Source of the DNA: Pseudomonas sp. ANT_J12
GTDB taxonomy: Bacteria > Pseudomonadota > Gammaproteobacteria > Pseudomonadales > Pseudomonadaceae
Direction: 5' to 3'
DNA: 64,000 nt
Assembly (NCBI RefSeq): GCF_008370045.1
Contig: NZ_VOBN01000019.1
Location: 1 to 64,000, forward strand
In this document: in pieces, positions 35,885 to 45,270 of the stretch
Numbering within the stretch: the stretch's first letter is position 1
Layout: each line of letters starts with the position of its first letter
Program-made: the position numbers and the translations under genes
The notes under the pieces: model-generated
The model's input: only the letters and a program-made list of their open reading frames with translations
What the model was told of the DNA's origin: nothing
The model's database searches: none

Positions 35885-37711
35885 TCATGGTTGCCAGAAG
35901 TTCTTCTCGCCGCTCAACTTTCGATCGAGGAAACTGGCTGCACTAATTAACGCAAGGTGCGTCAATGCCTGCGGCGTATTCCCCAAATGCCGCGCATGGC
36001 TGTCGAATTCTTCGGCATACAACCCCAACGGGTTGGCATAGCGCAGCAACTGTTCAAACTCCAGGTGCGCCTTTTCCACCTGACCGGCCCGGGCCAGGCA
36101 TTCGACGTACCAGAACGAACACGCGGCGAAGGCGCCTTCGGTGCCGGACAAACCGTCGATCTGGCTGTCGTCGTTGCGGTAGCGGTAGACCATGCCGTCG
36201 CGCACCAGGGTTTTCTGGATCGCTTCCAGGGTCGAGAGCCAGCGCGGGTCCTTGGCGCTGACGAAGCGCACCAGCGGCATCAGCAGCATCGAGCCATCCA
36301 GGGCGGTACCGCCGATGTGCTGCACGAAGTGCCCGCGTTCTTCGTTCCAGAAGTTTTCCCAGATGTCGGCGTAGATCGCCTGGCGCGTCTGGTCCCAGCG
36401 GGCGAACGGGGCGGGCAGGGAGCGTTTGGAGGCCAGGCGAATGGCGCGGTCCAGCGCCACCCAGCACATCAGGCGCGAGTGCAGGAAGTGATGCTGCTCG
36501 CCGCGCATCTCCCAGATGCCGACGTCTTCGCTCTGCCAGGTTTCACAGACCTGATCCACCACTTCGACCGTGTGCTTCCAGCCTTCATGGGAAATCGCTT
36601 CGCCGTATTTATTGACCAGGTACACCGCGTCCATCAACTCGCCGAAGATGTCGAGCTGGATCTGATCGTAAGCCTGGTTGCCGATGCGCACCGGTGTTGC
36701 GCCACCGTGGCCGCTCAGGTGGGTGAGTTCGGTTTCCGGCAGTTCCTGGCGGCCGTCGATGGCGTAGAGGATGTTGATTTTCATCGGCTGGCCGTGGCAA
36801 TCGCTGACCCGGCCGCGCATCCATTTCATGTAGGCGTTGGCTTCATCGACAAAGCCCAGGCGCATAAAGGCGTAGACAGTGAACGAGGCGTCGCGGATCC
36901 AGGTGTAGCGGTAATCCCAGTTGCGTTCGCCGCCGGGAGTTTCCGGCAGTCCGAAGGTCGCGGCGGCGAGGATCGCGCCGTGTTTGCGCGAGGTCAGCAG
37001 CTTGAGCGCCAGGGCAGAGCGGTTGACCATTTCCCGCCAGCGCCCGCGGTAGTTGGACTGCCCGATCCAGTCGCGCCAGAACTTCAGGGTGCGTTCCACA
37101 CACAGTGCGGCGGCGCCTTCCTGGAAGCGCGGGTCGTCGCTGGCACCCAGCAGAAATTCGGCGCTTTGGCCTTGTTCAAGGGTGAATACGGCGATGGCGG
37201 CGTTGCCGTCGAGGCTCAAGGCCTGGTCCGACGTCAGGCGCAGGGACGGCTGGTCGGCGGCGTCAAACAGCACATCCTTTGCGTCCATGCGGCCACGGGT
37301 GTTCGCCCGGGCGTAGTCGTGCCGCACCGCGCAACGCATGTGCATCGTCGCGCTGCCGCTAACCACCCGCACCCGGCGCATCAGCATCGGCAAGTCATCC
37401 TCGCTGTCGCCGATGGGCAGCAGGTCGGTGACTTCAACCACGGCGCGATCGCTCAGCCAGCGGCTTTGCAGGACGTTGGTGTCCGGCAGGTAGATTTGCT
37501 CGCGGCGGGCGTCGGGCAGGTCCGGCGCCAACTGGAAAATCCCGGCCTCGGGGGTGTCCAGCAACGAGCAGAAGATCGACGGGCTGTCGAACTCCGGCCA
37601 GCAGAAGAAATCCACGCTACCCTTGTCGTTGACCAGTGCCGCGCTGCGCATGTCACCAATGATGCCGTGGGCGTCGATGGCGCTTTGTCGTTCGGGATGA
37701 TGATCAGCCAT
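35885..37711 (-). CDS. Glycoside hydrolase family 15 protein (glucoamylase/trehalase-like)
   Basis: A 608-aa GH15 enzyme. An N-terminal beta-sandwich domain (GIIGDMRSAALVNDKGSVDFFCWPEFDSPSIF) leads to an (alpha/alpha)6 barrel with NWDYRYTWIRDASFTVYAF and a late acidic motif SGTEGAFAACSFWYVE. Bacterial members hydrolyse alpha-glucosides, including trehalose and maltodextrins. ATG 37711 and GTG 37717 are both possible; GGAG lies upstream. Its 5' end overlaps the end of the SDR gene by 8 nt, so the two are co-translated. Confidence 0.88.
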   Translation of the reverse strand: MADHHPERQSAIDAHGIIGDMRSAALVNDKGSVDFFCWPEFDSPSIFCSLLDTPEAGIFQLAPDLPDARREQIYLPDTNVLQSRWLSDRAVVEVTDLLPIGDSEDDLPMLMRRVRVVSGSATMHMRCAVRHDYARANTRGRMDAKDVLFDAADQPSLRLTSDQALSLDGNAAIAVFTLEQGQSAEFLLGASDDPRFQEGAAALCVERTLKFWRDWIGQSNYRGRWREMVNRSALALKLLTSRKHGAILAAATFGLPETPGGERNWDYRYTWIRDASFTVYAFMRLGFVDEANAYMKWMRGRVSDCHGQPMKINILYAIDGRQELPETELTHLSGHGGATPVRIGNQAYDQIQLDIFGELMDAVYLVNKYGEAISHEGWKHTVEVVDQVCETWQSEDVGIWEMRGEQHHFLHSRLMCWVALDRAIRLASKRSLPAPFARWDQTRQAIYADIWENFWNEERGHFVQHIGGTALDGSMLLMPLVRFVSAKDPRWLSTLEAIQKTLVRDGMVYRYRNDDSQIDGLSGTEGAFAACSFWYVECLARAGQVEKAHLEFEQLLRYANPLGLYAEEFDSHARHLGNTPQALTHLALISAASFLDRKLSGEKNFWQP

Positions 37712-38504
37712 TGCCACGGAACTCCGGATAGAGGCTCATGCCGCCGTCGATAAACAGGGTGGTGCCGACGATGTAGTCGGAGGCATCAGATGCGAGAAAC
37801 ACCACGGCGCTGGCGATGTCGTCGACGTCGCCGATGCGGCCATAGGGAATAAGTTTGAGCAGTTCTTGCGCGGCGTCGCCCTCGGTGGCGGCGCGGTTGA
37901 TCGCCGTGCGAATCGCCCCGGGCGCGATGCCGTTGATGCGGATCTTCTGGTGGCTGACTTCCTGGGCCAGGGTCTGCATCAGCATGTCGACGCCGCCCTT
38001 GGACGCCGCGTAATTCACATGCCCGGCCCATGGAATGCGCTGGTGCACCGAACTCATGTGGATGATCTTGCCGGCCGCCCGGGACACGCCCTGGCGAATG
38101 CCTTGCCGGTTGAAAATCCGCAGGGCGGCGCGGGCGCAGAGGAATTGGCCGGTGAGGTTGACACCAATCACCTGGTTCCAGTCGGCCAGGGTCATGTCCA
38201 CGGCGTTGGCGTCTTTCTGCATCCCGGAATTGGCCACCAGAATGTCGAGGAAACCGAAAGCGTCCAGGGTCTGGGCGAACAGGCGTTCAACGTCTTCTTC
38301 TTTCGAGACATCGGCGCCGATGGCGATGGCCCGGCCGCCGCTGTCGTTGATCTGTTTGGCCAGTGCCTGGGCGGGGGCGGCTTCGGAGTTGTAGTTGAGC
38401 ACCACGGCCGCACCGGCGGCGGCCAGGGCTTTGGCGGCGCCGGCACCGATGCCGGAACTGGCGCCGGTGACCAGGGCGACTTGTTGATCGAGGGAAATCT
38501 GCAT
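37704..38504 (-). CDS. SDR family oxidoreductase (glucose 1-dehydrogenase-like)
   Basis: A 266-aa classical short-chain dehydrogenase: cofactor motif VTGASSGIGAGAAKALA, NSGMQKDA, the active-site YxxxK in NYAASKGG with preceding Ser in MSSVHQ, and PGAIRTAIN. Many relatives are annotated as glucose 1-dehydrogenases. The pairing with the overlapping GH15 gene would allow glucose release and oxidation, but this is inference. The start at MQISLDQQ fits the family; the longer ORF reading extends through the divergent promoter region. Confidence 0.88.
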   Translation of the reverse strand: MQISLDQQVALVTGASSGIGAGAAKALAAAGAAVVLNYNSEAAPAQALAKQINDSGGRAIAIGADVSKEEDVERLFAQTLDAFGFLDILVANSGMQKDANAVDMTLADWNQVIGVNLTGQFLCARAALRIFNRQGIRQGVSRAAGKIIHMSSVHQRIPWAGHVNYAASKGGVDMLMQTLAQEVSHQKIRINGIAPGAIRTAINRAATEGDAAQELLKLIPYGRIGDVDDIASAVVFLASDASDYIVGTTLFIDGGMSLYPEFRGNG

Positions 38505-38690
38505 GAAGGTTAGTGCCTTGCGGTGAGGGCCTAAGTAGCTGACTGGTTTGGGAGGGCGAGAGTTCATTTGCGGGTCGACTGTGAAGAACTCTTCATGAGC
38601 GGGCCCCTTCACATTCCGCCAACAATTCCCCGCTTTCCCCTCAACCCGCCTTTATGGCAACTTGCAGGCCCGAAACGAGGCCCGCAACCC

Positions 38691-39863
38691 ATGGCAAACC
38701 CCTACCGCGAACTGTTCAACGCCCCTGGCGCCCGGGCCTTCGTGCTGGCCGGGATGATCGCGCGCATGCCGATTTCCATGACCGGCATCGGCCTGATCAC
38801 CATGCTTTCGCAATTGCAGGGCGGCTACGGCCTGGCCGGCGCGGTGGCGGCGACCTTCGCTCTGGCCACGGCGTTTTGTGCACCGCAGGTCTCGCGTCTG
38901 GTGGATCGTTATGGCCAGGGGCGAATCCTGCCATGGGCGGCGCTGCTGGGCGGTGGTTCGCTGTTGCTGCTGTTGGTGTGCACTCGCTTGCAGGCGCCGC
39001 ACTGGACACTGTTCGTGTTCGCCGCGCTGGCCGGGTGCATGCCGAGTATGTCGGCGATGGTCCGGGCGCGCTGGACCGAGCTCTACCGTGGCCAGCCACA
39101 ATTGCAAACCGCGTATGCCCTGGAATCGGTGCTGGACGAGGTCTGCTTTATTGTCGGGCCGCCGCTGTCGGTGGGGCTGAGCGTGGTGGCGTTCCCCGAG
39201 GCCGGTCCCTTGGTGGCGCTGCTGGCGCTGGCCATCGGGGTGCCGGCCTTCGTGCTGCAGCGCGCCACCGAACCGCCCGTGCATCTCCATGAAATTCATC
39301 ATCAAGGCTCGATCATCCGCTCCGGGAAAATCCAGTTGCTGATGCTGTTGATGACCGCCATGGGCGTCATTGTCGGCGTGGTGGACGTGGTCAGCGTCGC
39401 CTTCGCCGAACAACAGGGCCAGCCGGCGGCGGCGAGTATCGTGCTGTCGGTGTACGCCATCGGTTCGTGCCTGGCCGGGTTGGCATTCGGCGCGTTGCGC
39501 TCGAAAGCGCCGCTGCCGCGATTGTTCCTGTATGGCGGTGTGATGACCGCCGTGACCACCTTACCGCTGTTATTGGCGACGAACATTCTCGGCTTGGCCC
39601 TGGCGATGTTCGTCGCGGGGCTGTTCTTTGCGCCGACGCTGATTGTGGCGATGGCCCTTGTGGAACGCATCGTGACCCCGGCCAAACTGACCGAAGGCCT
39701 GACGTGGCTGATCACCGGGTTGAGCATCGGTGTGGCGATTGGTGCGGCGAGTTCGGGTTGGCTGGTGGATGCGTTCGGCGCGCGCAGCGGGTTTTGGGTG
39801 GCGATCGCGGCAGGGGCCGTAGTGCTGGGCTCGGCGGTGCAGGGCTTGCGCCATCTGAAATGA
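38691..39863 (+). CDS. MFS transporter
   Basis: A 390-aa major facilitator with about 12 hydrophobic segments (NAPGARAFVLAGMIARMPISM at the N-terminus; SRLVDRYGQGRI as the loop 2-3 motif). It resembles drug or sugar efflux-type MFS proteins of Pseudomonas. ATG 38691 aligns with the start of the first helix; upstream in-frame starts lack support. It precedes the siderophore genes but has its own promoter region, and an IS-box separates them, so it is probably not part of the pyoverdine system. Confidence 0.85.
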   Translation: MANPYRELFNAPGARAFVLAGMIARMPISMTGIGLITMLSQLQGGYGLAGAVAATFALATAFCAPQVSRLVDRYGQGRILPWAALLGGGSLLLLLVCTRLQAPHWTLFVFAALAGCMPSMSAMVRARWTELYRGQPQLQTAYALESVLDEVCFIVGPPLSVGLSVVAFPEAGPLVALLALAIGVPAFVLQRATEPPVHLHEIHHQGSIIRSGKIQLLMLLMTAMGVIVGVVDVVSVAFAEQQGQPAAASIVLSVYAIGSCLAGLAFGALRSKAPLPRLFLYGGVMTAVTTLPLLLATNILGLALAMFVAGLFFAPTLIVAMALVERIVTPAKLTEGLTWLITGLSIGVAIGAASSGWLVDAFGARSGFWVAIAAGAVVLGSAVQGLRHLK

Positions 39864-39904
39864 TGTCAAACGTCGGCGGCGGGTGCTTGCACGCGCTCAC
39901 CGAC

Positions 39905-39928
39905 TAATTCGCACCGCCCCTCATCCGT
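39905..39928 (+). promoter_or_regulatory. Candidate PvdS (IS-box) promoter before the thioesterase
   Basis: TAATT-N16-CGT, one mismatch from the TAAAT-N16/17-CGT box of the iron-starvation sigma factor PvdS. It lies 35 nt before the GTG start, at normal promoter distance. Confidence 0.65.
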
Positions 39929-39962
39929 TCTCTTTTACAGATAACCCATTGAGGTAAATGCG

Positions 39963-40703
39963 GTGACAAAACTGACACTGCTGTGCCTGCCCTATTCGGG
40001 CGCCAGCGCCATGGTCTACAGCCGCTGGCGGCGTCAACTGCCGCCGTGGCTGCACCTGCAACCGGTAGAACTGCCGGGGCGGGGTGCCCGTTACGACGAA
40101 CCCTTGCAAACCGATATGCGCGCCCTGGCCCTGCAATTGGCCCGGGAACATCTGCCGGGCTTGCAGGCGCCCTATGCCCTGTTTGGGCACAGCCTGGGCG
40201 CGTTGCTCGCGTGCGAGATGGGCCATGCATTTCGCGCCCTCGGCGCGCCTGAACCCGTGGCACTTTTTGCCTCGGGCACGGCTGCGCCCAGCATGCGCAG
40301 CGACTACGACCGCGGCTTTGCCGAGGCCCAGAGCGACGAGCAGTTGATCGACCAGTTGCGCACCTTCCAGGGCACCAGCGAAGAGGTGTTGGGCAATCAG
40401 GAGCTGATGAGCCTGACGCTGCCGATCCTGCGCGCCGATTTCATGTTGTGCGGACGGTTCCGCCCGATGGAGCGGCCCTTGCTCAAATGCCCGGTGCACG
40501 TGCTAGGTGGCAAGGAAGACAAGGCCACCACCGAGCAATTGATCGGTTGGAGCAAAGAAACCCTCGGCAGTTTCTCGGTGGACATGATGACCGGCGGGCA
40601 CTTTTTTATTCACGAGCATGAGGCCAAGGTCATCCGGATTATCAAGAATCATCTGGAAGTCCATCACCGGCGACATGCGCAGTTGGCGGCGCCGGCTTAT
40701 TAG
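39963..40703 (+). CDS. Type II thioesterase of the siderophore NRPS
   Basis: A 246-aa alpha/beta-hydrolase of the external thioesterase family (GrsT/PvdG type). LPYSGASAMVYSRW is followed by the ELPGRGARYDEP motif. The nucleophile Ser is in FGHSLGALLA, and the closing GGHFFIHEH supplies the His. It should remove misprimed acyl groups from carrier domains. The GTG start has GAGG upstream. It is followed by the beta-hydroxylase and NRPS genes, so it belongs to the same siderophore locus. Confidence 0.88.
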   Translation: MTKLTLLCLPYSGASAMVYSRWRRQLPPWLHLQPVELPGRGARYDEPLQTDMRALALQLAREHLPGLQAPYALFGHSLGALLACEMGHAFRALGAPEPVALFASGTAAPSMRSDYDRGFAEAQSDEQLIDQLRTFQGTSEEVLGNQELMSLTLPILRADFMLCGRFRPMERPLLKCPVHVLGGKEDKATTEQLIGWSKETLGSFSVDMMTGGHFFIHEHEAKVIRIIKNHLEVHHRRHAQLAAPAY

Positions 40704-40742
40704 CGCGCGAATCACTTTTCGAGTGTTTACGGGAGGCCCGTC

Positions 40743-41726
40743 ATGGGTGTTGCTGTGGGATTTGCCGTCCGGCCATTGATGCCGGCGCGGGGTCGCTTGC
40801 CGTTGCTGGTGGAAGCGACCCAGCCGGACACGAGCCTGTTGGCGGTGTTCGACGAATTGAAAGAATTAGTGGATGAGCACCTGCTGCGTGACGGCGGGAT
40901 TCTGTTTCGCGGCTTCAAGCTGGACGGTGCCGAGCCGTTCCGGCAGTTCGCCGCCGGTTTCGGTCACCCGTTGCTGAACTACGAGTTCGGCTCTACGCCG
41001 CGCACCAGCGTGACGCAGGGGGTTTACACCTCCACCGAATACCCGGCGCATCAAAGTATTCCGCTGCATAACGAGCAGGCCTACTCCCGCGACTGGCCGA
41101 TGAAGATCTGGTTCTACAGCATGATCGCGGCCAGGTCCGGCGGTGAGACGCCGATTGCCGATAGTCGGGAAGTTTATCGGCGCATCCCGGTGGCGATCCG
41201 CGAGCGCTTTGTCAGCAAAGGCCTGATGTACGTGCGCAACTTCGGCAATGGGCTCGATGTCTCCTGGGAAGACGTGTTCAACACCGAAGACCGCGAAGTG
41301 GCGCAAGCCTATTGCAAGGCCCACGGCATCCTCTGCGAGTGGAAGGAGGACGGTGAGTTACGTACCCGCCAGACCTGCCAGGCCGTCGTCCGCCACCCGG
41401 TGACCGGTGAGAGGGTCTGGTTCAACCAGGCGCATCTGTTCCATATCTCCAACCTGCAAGCGGAAGTGCGTGAGAGCCTGCTGGACATCGTCGATGAAGA
41501 AGACCTGCCGCGTAACGTCTACTACGGCGACGGCTCGCCGATCGAAGACGATGTGCTCAGCGAGATCCGTGCGGTTCTCGATGACTGCGCCATCAGCTTC
41601 CCGTGGCAGGAAGGCGATGTACTGATGCTCGACAACATGCTTTCGGCCCATGCCCGCTCGCCCTTCGAAGGGCCGCGCAAAGTCATCGTCGCCATGGCCC
41701 AGGGGCACTCGCAGGACGAGTTCTAA
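40743..41726 (+). CDS. Fe(II)/2-oxoglutarate dioxygenase, SyrP-like (aspartate beta-hydroxylase)
   Basis: A 327-aa TauD/TfdA-fold enzyme. The first iron ligands are in PLHNEQAYSRDWP (HxE), with FYSMIAARSGGETPIADS, and the second His with the 2-oxoglutarate Arg are in SAHARSPFEGPRKVIVAM. SyrP-type members hydroxylate carrier-bound Asp. The following NRPS has an Asp-specific module, so the product is predicted to be beta-hydroxyaspartate, an iron ligand. GGGAGG lies just before its ATG. Confidence 0.87.
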   Translation: MGVAVGFAVRPLMPARGRLPLLVEATQPDTSLLAVFDELKELVDEHLLRDGGILFRGFKLDGAEPFRQFAAGFGHPLLNYEFGSTPRTSVTQGVYTSTEYPAHQSIPLHNEQAYSRDWPMKIWFYSMIAARSGGETPIADSREVYRRIPVAIRERFVSKGLMYVRNFGNGLDVSWEDVFNTEDREVAQAYCKAHGILCEWKEDGELRTRQTCQAVVRHPVTGERVWFNQAHLFHISNLQAEVRESLLDIVDEEDLPRNVYYGDGSPIEDDVLSEIRAVLDDCAISFPWQEGDVLMLDNMLSAHARSPFEGPRKVIVAMAQGHSQDEF

Positions 41727-41740
41727 CTCTGCGCCCTGTG

Positions 41741-41760
41741 GGAGCGGGTTTGCCCGCTCC
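41741..41760. repeat. Perfect hairpin after the hydroxylase gene
   Basis: GGAGCGGG-TTTG-CCCGCTCC, an 8-bp stem with a 4-nt loop. No T-run follows, and the flanks TGTGGGAGCGGG look REP-like, so it may be a solitary REP or an mRNA end rather than a classical terminator. Confidence 0.6.
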
Positions 41761-41787
41761 TGCATGAGGTTCTTCGTCGCCCTTCGC

Positions 41788-41811
41788 TAAATCATCACGT
41801 TTGTCATTCGT
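41788..41811 (+). promoter_or_regulatory. PvdS (IS-box) promoter before the first NRPS gene
   Basis: TAAAT-N16-CGT, an exact match to the PvdS consensus, 57 nt before the ATG at 41869. It marks 41869 onward as an iron-starvation operon. Confidence 0.82.
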
Positions 41812-41868
41812 TCTTGTTGATACGACCGGGCCTCCTGGTCACGCCGCCGATCAGCAAGGACCCCACGC

Positions 41869-44800
41869 ATGAATGCCGCAGATGCACAGAAACTAGCCCG
41901 CCGTTTTATCGAGTTGCCACAGGACAAGCGCCGCTTGTTCCTCGCCGGCATGGCCCGCGAAGGCATCGATTTTGCTCAGCTTCCCATGACGGCCTGTGTC
42001 GGCGCCGCCGAGCGCGACGGTCTTTCCTATGCCCAGCAGCGCATGTGGTTTCTTTGGCAACTGGACCCCCACAGCGCGGCCTACAACCTGCCGATGGCGG
42101 TGCGCCTCGATGGCCCGTTGCAGCCCCAGGCGCTGGAGCGTGCGTTCAGTCTTCTGGTGGCGCGGCATGAGTGCCTGCGCACGACCTTCGGTCAGGAGGG
42201 CGAGCGTGCCTTCCAGCACGTGGCTGAACCCAAGGAGCTGACCCTGGCGGTCACCGACCTGAGTGCGGTCCCCGAAGAACAGCGCTGGTCCCGTGCGCAA
42301 CAGCACATGATGGCCGAAGCCACCCAGGCGTTCGACCTGCAACAAGGCCCGTTGCTGAGCCTGCGCCTGTTGCGCCTGGCCGAACAGCAGCACGTGCTGC
42401 TGTTGACGCTGCATCACATCATTGCCGATGGCTGGTCGATGAACATCCTCATCGACGAGTTCATGAAGACCTACGACGCTCTCGTCGCCGGCCAGCAGCC
42501 GACATTGCCGGCGCTGACCGTGCACTATCGCGACTACGCCCTGTGGCAGCGCAGTTGGCTGGAGGTCGGCGAGCGTGAGCGCCAGCTCGACTATTGGCGC
42601 ACACAGTTGGGCGCCGAACACCCGATCCTCGAATTGCCGACGGATCGCGCCTATCCGGCCCAGTCCAGCCACCAGGGCGCACGCCTGGAAAAAGTCATCG
42701 ACGCGGCGTTGCGCCAGGACTTGAAAAACCTCGCGCAGCGCCAGGGTGTCACGCTGTTCGTGGTCCTGCTGGCAGCGTTCAAGACCTTGCTGCACCGCTA
42801 CAGCGGCCAGACCGACATCCGCGTCGGCGGCCTGATCGCCAACCGCACCCGCAGTGAAACCGAAGGCCTGATCGGCTTCTTCGTCAACACCCAGATCCTG
42901 CGCAGCGAGGTCACGGCGCAAACCCGTTTTACCGACTTGCTGCAGAGCCTGCGCCAGTCGGCCCTCGGCGCCCAGGCCCATCAGGAATTGCCGTTCGACG
43001 CGTTGATCGAGGCCCTGCAACCGGCCCGCAGCCAGAGCCATAACCCACTGTTCCAGGTGATGTTCAATCACCAACCGCTGGTCACCGATTTACAGGATGT
43101 GCGACTCGACTGCGGTTTGCAGGTCGGTTACCTGAGCGAAGCGCAACTGGCGGGCTGCGGTCGTCAGCATGCGGCGACCAGCGACCTGATGCTCGATACC
43201 CGGGAGGAGGGCGAGCAGTTGTTTGCGGCGTTTACCTACGCCACCGACATCTTCGACCCATCGACCATCGCCGCGCTGGCCGGGCATTGGCACAACCTGT
43301 TGGCGGCGGTGTGCCGCGACCCGCAGCAGCCGCTGGGCGAATTGTCGATGCTGGCCGAAGCCGAGCACGACGGCTTGTTCCAGGCCAGCGAGGCCCCGGC
43401 CCGCATCGCCTGCTTCCAACAGGTGTTCGAAGCGCACGTCGCGCGTACCCCGGACGCGGCGGCGTTGATCCTTGCGCACGATCATGCGCCCTCGCTCAAC
43501 TACGCCGAACTCAATACCCGCAGCAATCGCCTGGCCCATCAGTTGTGCGCCCAGGGTGTCGGCCCCGACGTCTTGGTTGGCGTGGCGCTCGGTCGTTCGC
43601 TGGAGCTGGCCGTCGCGCTGCTGGCGGTGCTCAAGGCCGGCGGCGCCTACGTGCCGCTGGACCCGCAGACCCCGGCCGAGCGCCTGCGCCATGTGCTCGA
43701 CGACAGCGGGCTGAAACTGCTGCTGACCGACAGCGAATGGCTGCCGAGCCTGCCGCCGCTCAATGGCATCGAGTGCCTGTGCGTGGACCGTTTGCCGACC
43801 AACGCGGCCCAGGACAATCTGAACGTGGCGGTTGATCCGCAGAACCTTGCCTACGTGATCTACACCTCCGGCTCCACCGGGCGCCCGAAAGGCGTGGCGA
43901 TCAGTCATGGTGCGCTGAGCGAGTTCATCGAGCGGGCCATCGACTACAGCGACCTGCGCGAAGGTGACCGGGTGTTGCAGTTCGCAACCAGCAGCTTCGA
44001 CGGTTTCGTCGAGCAATTCTTCCCGGCGCTGTGCCATGGCGCTTGCGTGGTCTTGCGCGACTCACGGTTGTGGGACAGCGCGACGTTGCATCAGGTCATT
44101 CTCGAACACGGCGTGACCCTGGCCGACTTGCCTGCGGCGTACTGGCATTGGCTGGTGCAGGACTACGCAGCCAATCCGCCAGCGCACTTCGGTGCCTTGC
44201 GCCAGATCCATGTCGGCGGCGAAGCCATGGCGGTGGACGGCCTGCGCCTGTGGCAACTGGCCGGGCTGGGCCATGTGCGCTTGCTCAATACCTACGGCCC
44301 GACCGAGGCCACGGTGGTCTCGACCATTCACGATTGCACCGCGCTGACGCCGCAAGCCGTGTCGTGGCGCGGGATTCCGATTGGCCACGGTCTGGCGCAA
44401 CGTCGGGTGTACGTGCTCGACGACGATTTGAATCTGCTGCCTCAAGGCGCGGTGGGCGAGTTGTACATCGGCGGCCCAGGGCTGGCGCGCGGTTATCATC
44501 GGCAGCCGACCCTCAGCGCCGAGCGCTTTATCGCCGACCCGTTCGCCACCGGCGAGCGCCTGTACCGCACCGGCGACCGCGCTCGCCTGCGGGTGGATGG
44601 CGCGCTGGAATACATCGGACGGGTGGACCACCAAGTGAAGATTCGCGGCTTCCGCATTGAGCTGGGCGAGATCGAATCGCGCCTGCAGCAATGTCCGGGG
44701 GTTCGCGAGGCGGTGGTGCTGGCGTTGCCGCTGACCGGAGGCCTGCAACTGGTGGCCTATCTGGTTCCCGAGGAATCGGTGCTCGACAGCGTGGCCGAGC

Positions 44801-45270
44801 AGGCGCTGTTCCGTCAGCAAACCCGCACTGCGTTGCAAGCCAGCCTGCCGGACTACATGGTCCCCGGCCATCTGCTGCTGTTGCCGCATTTGCCCCTGAC
44901 CCCCAGCGGCAAGCTGGATCGCAAGGCCTTGCCGGCGCCGCACGCCAGTCAATTGCAGGTCGCCTATCGCGCCCCGCAAACCGACACCGAGGTGTGCCTG
45001 GCGAACATCTGGATGGACGTGCTGCAAGTACCCCAGGTCGGGGTCGACGATCACTTTTTTGAGTTGGGCGGTCATTCGCTGCTGGCCGCGCAAGTGATCG
45101 GCCGGATCAAAAACCAGTTGGGCGTGATTCTGCCGCTGCGCAACCTGTTCGAAAAACCCGTGCTGGGTGATCTGGCCCTGACCGTGGCGCAGTTGGCGGG
45201 CAGTGCGGCGGATAACGACTGGTCGGACATGGACCAGTTCATGAGTTCTTTGGAAGGAGTAGAAGCATGA
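41869..45270 (+). CDS. Pyoverdine-type NRPS, one module C-A(Lys)-T
   Basis: A 1133-aa single-module synthetase. The condensation domain (SYAQQRMWFLWQLDPHSAAYN, LHHIIADGWSM) is of the L-to-L type. The adenylation domain includes YTSGSTGRPKGVAISH and ends about 44940. The carrier domain has FFELGGHSLL (Ser about residue 1068). Pocket residues read by alignment to GrsA are D-G-E-D-H-G-T-V-V, which I remember as a pyoverdine Lys code. No epimerization or thioesterase domain follows. The ATG of the next NRPS overlaps its stop (ATGA). It would extend the chain delivered by the chromophore synthetase, which is not in this window. Confidence 0.9.
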   Translation: MNAADAQKLARRFIELPQDKRRLFLAGMAREGIDFAQLPMTACVGAAERDGLSYAQQRMWFLWQLDPHSAAYNLPMAVRLDGPLQPQALERAFSLLVARHECLRTTFGQEGERAFQHVAEPKELTLAVTDLSAVPEEQRWSRAQQHMMAEATQAFDLQQGPLLSLRLLRLAEQQHVLLLTLHHIIADGWSMNILIDEFMKTYDALVAGQQPTLPALTVHYRDYALWQRSWLEVGERERQLDYWRTQLGAEHPILELPTDRAYPAQSSHQGARLEKVIDAALRQDLKNLAQRQGVTLFVVLLAAFKTLLHRYSGQTDIRVGGLIANRTRSETEGLIGFFVNTQILRSEVTAQTRFTDLLQSLRQSALGAQAHQELPFDALIEALQPARSQSHNPLFQVMFNHQPLVTDLQDVRLDCGLQVGYLSEAQLAGCGRQHAATSDLMLDTREEGEQLFAAFTYATDIFDPSTIAALAGHWHNLLAAVCRDPQQPLGELSMLAEAEHDGLFQASEAPARIACFQQVFEAHVARTPDAAALILAHDHAPSLNYAELNTRSNRLAHQLCAQGVGPDVLVGVALGRSLELAVALLAVLKAGGAYVPLDPQTPAERLRHVLDDSGLKLLLTDSEWLPSLPPLNGIECLCVDRLPTNAAQDNLNVAVDPQNLAYVIYTSGSTGRPKGVAISHGALSEFIERAIDYSDLREGDRVLQFATSSFDGFVEQFFPALCHGACVVLRDSRLWDSATLHQVILEHGVTLADLPAAYWHWLVQDYAANPPAHFGALRQIHVGGEAMAVDGLRLWQLAGLGHVRLLNTYGPTEATVVSTIHDCTALTPQAVSWRGIPIGHGLAQRRVYVLDDDLNLLPQGAVGELYIGGPGLARGYHRQPTLSAERFIADPFATGERLYRTGDRARLRVDGALEYIGRVDHQVKIRGFRIELGEIESRLQQCPGVREAVVLALPLTGGLQLVAYLVPEESVLDSVAEQALFRQQTRTALQASLPDYMVPGHLLLLPHLPLTPSGKLDRKALPAPHASQLQVAYRAPQTDTEVCLANIWMDVLQVPQVGVDDHFFELGGHSLLAAQVIGRIKNQLGVILPLRNLFEKPVLGDLALTVAQLAGSAADNDWSDMDQFMSSLEGVEA

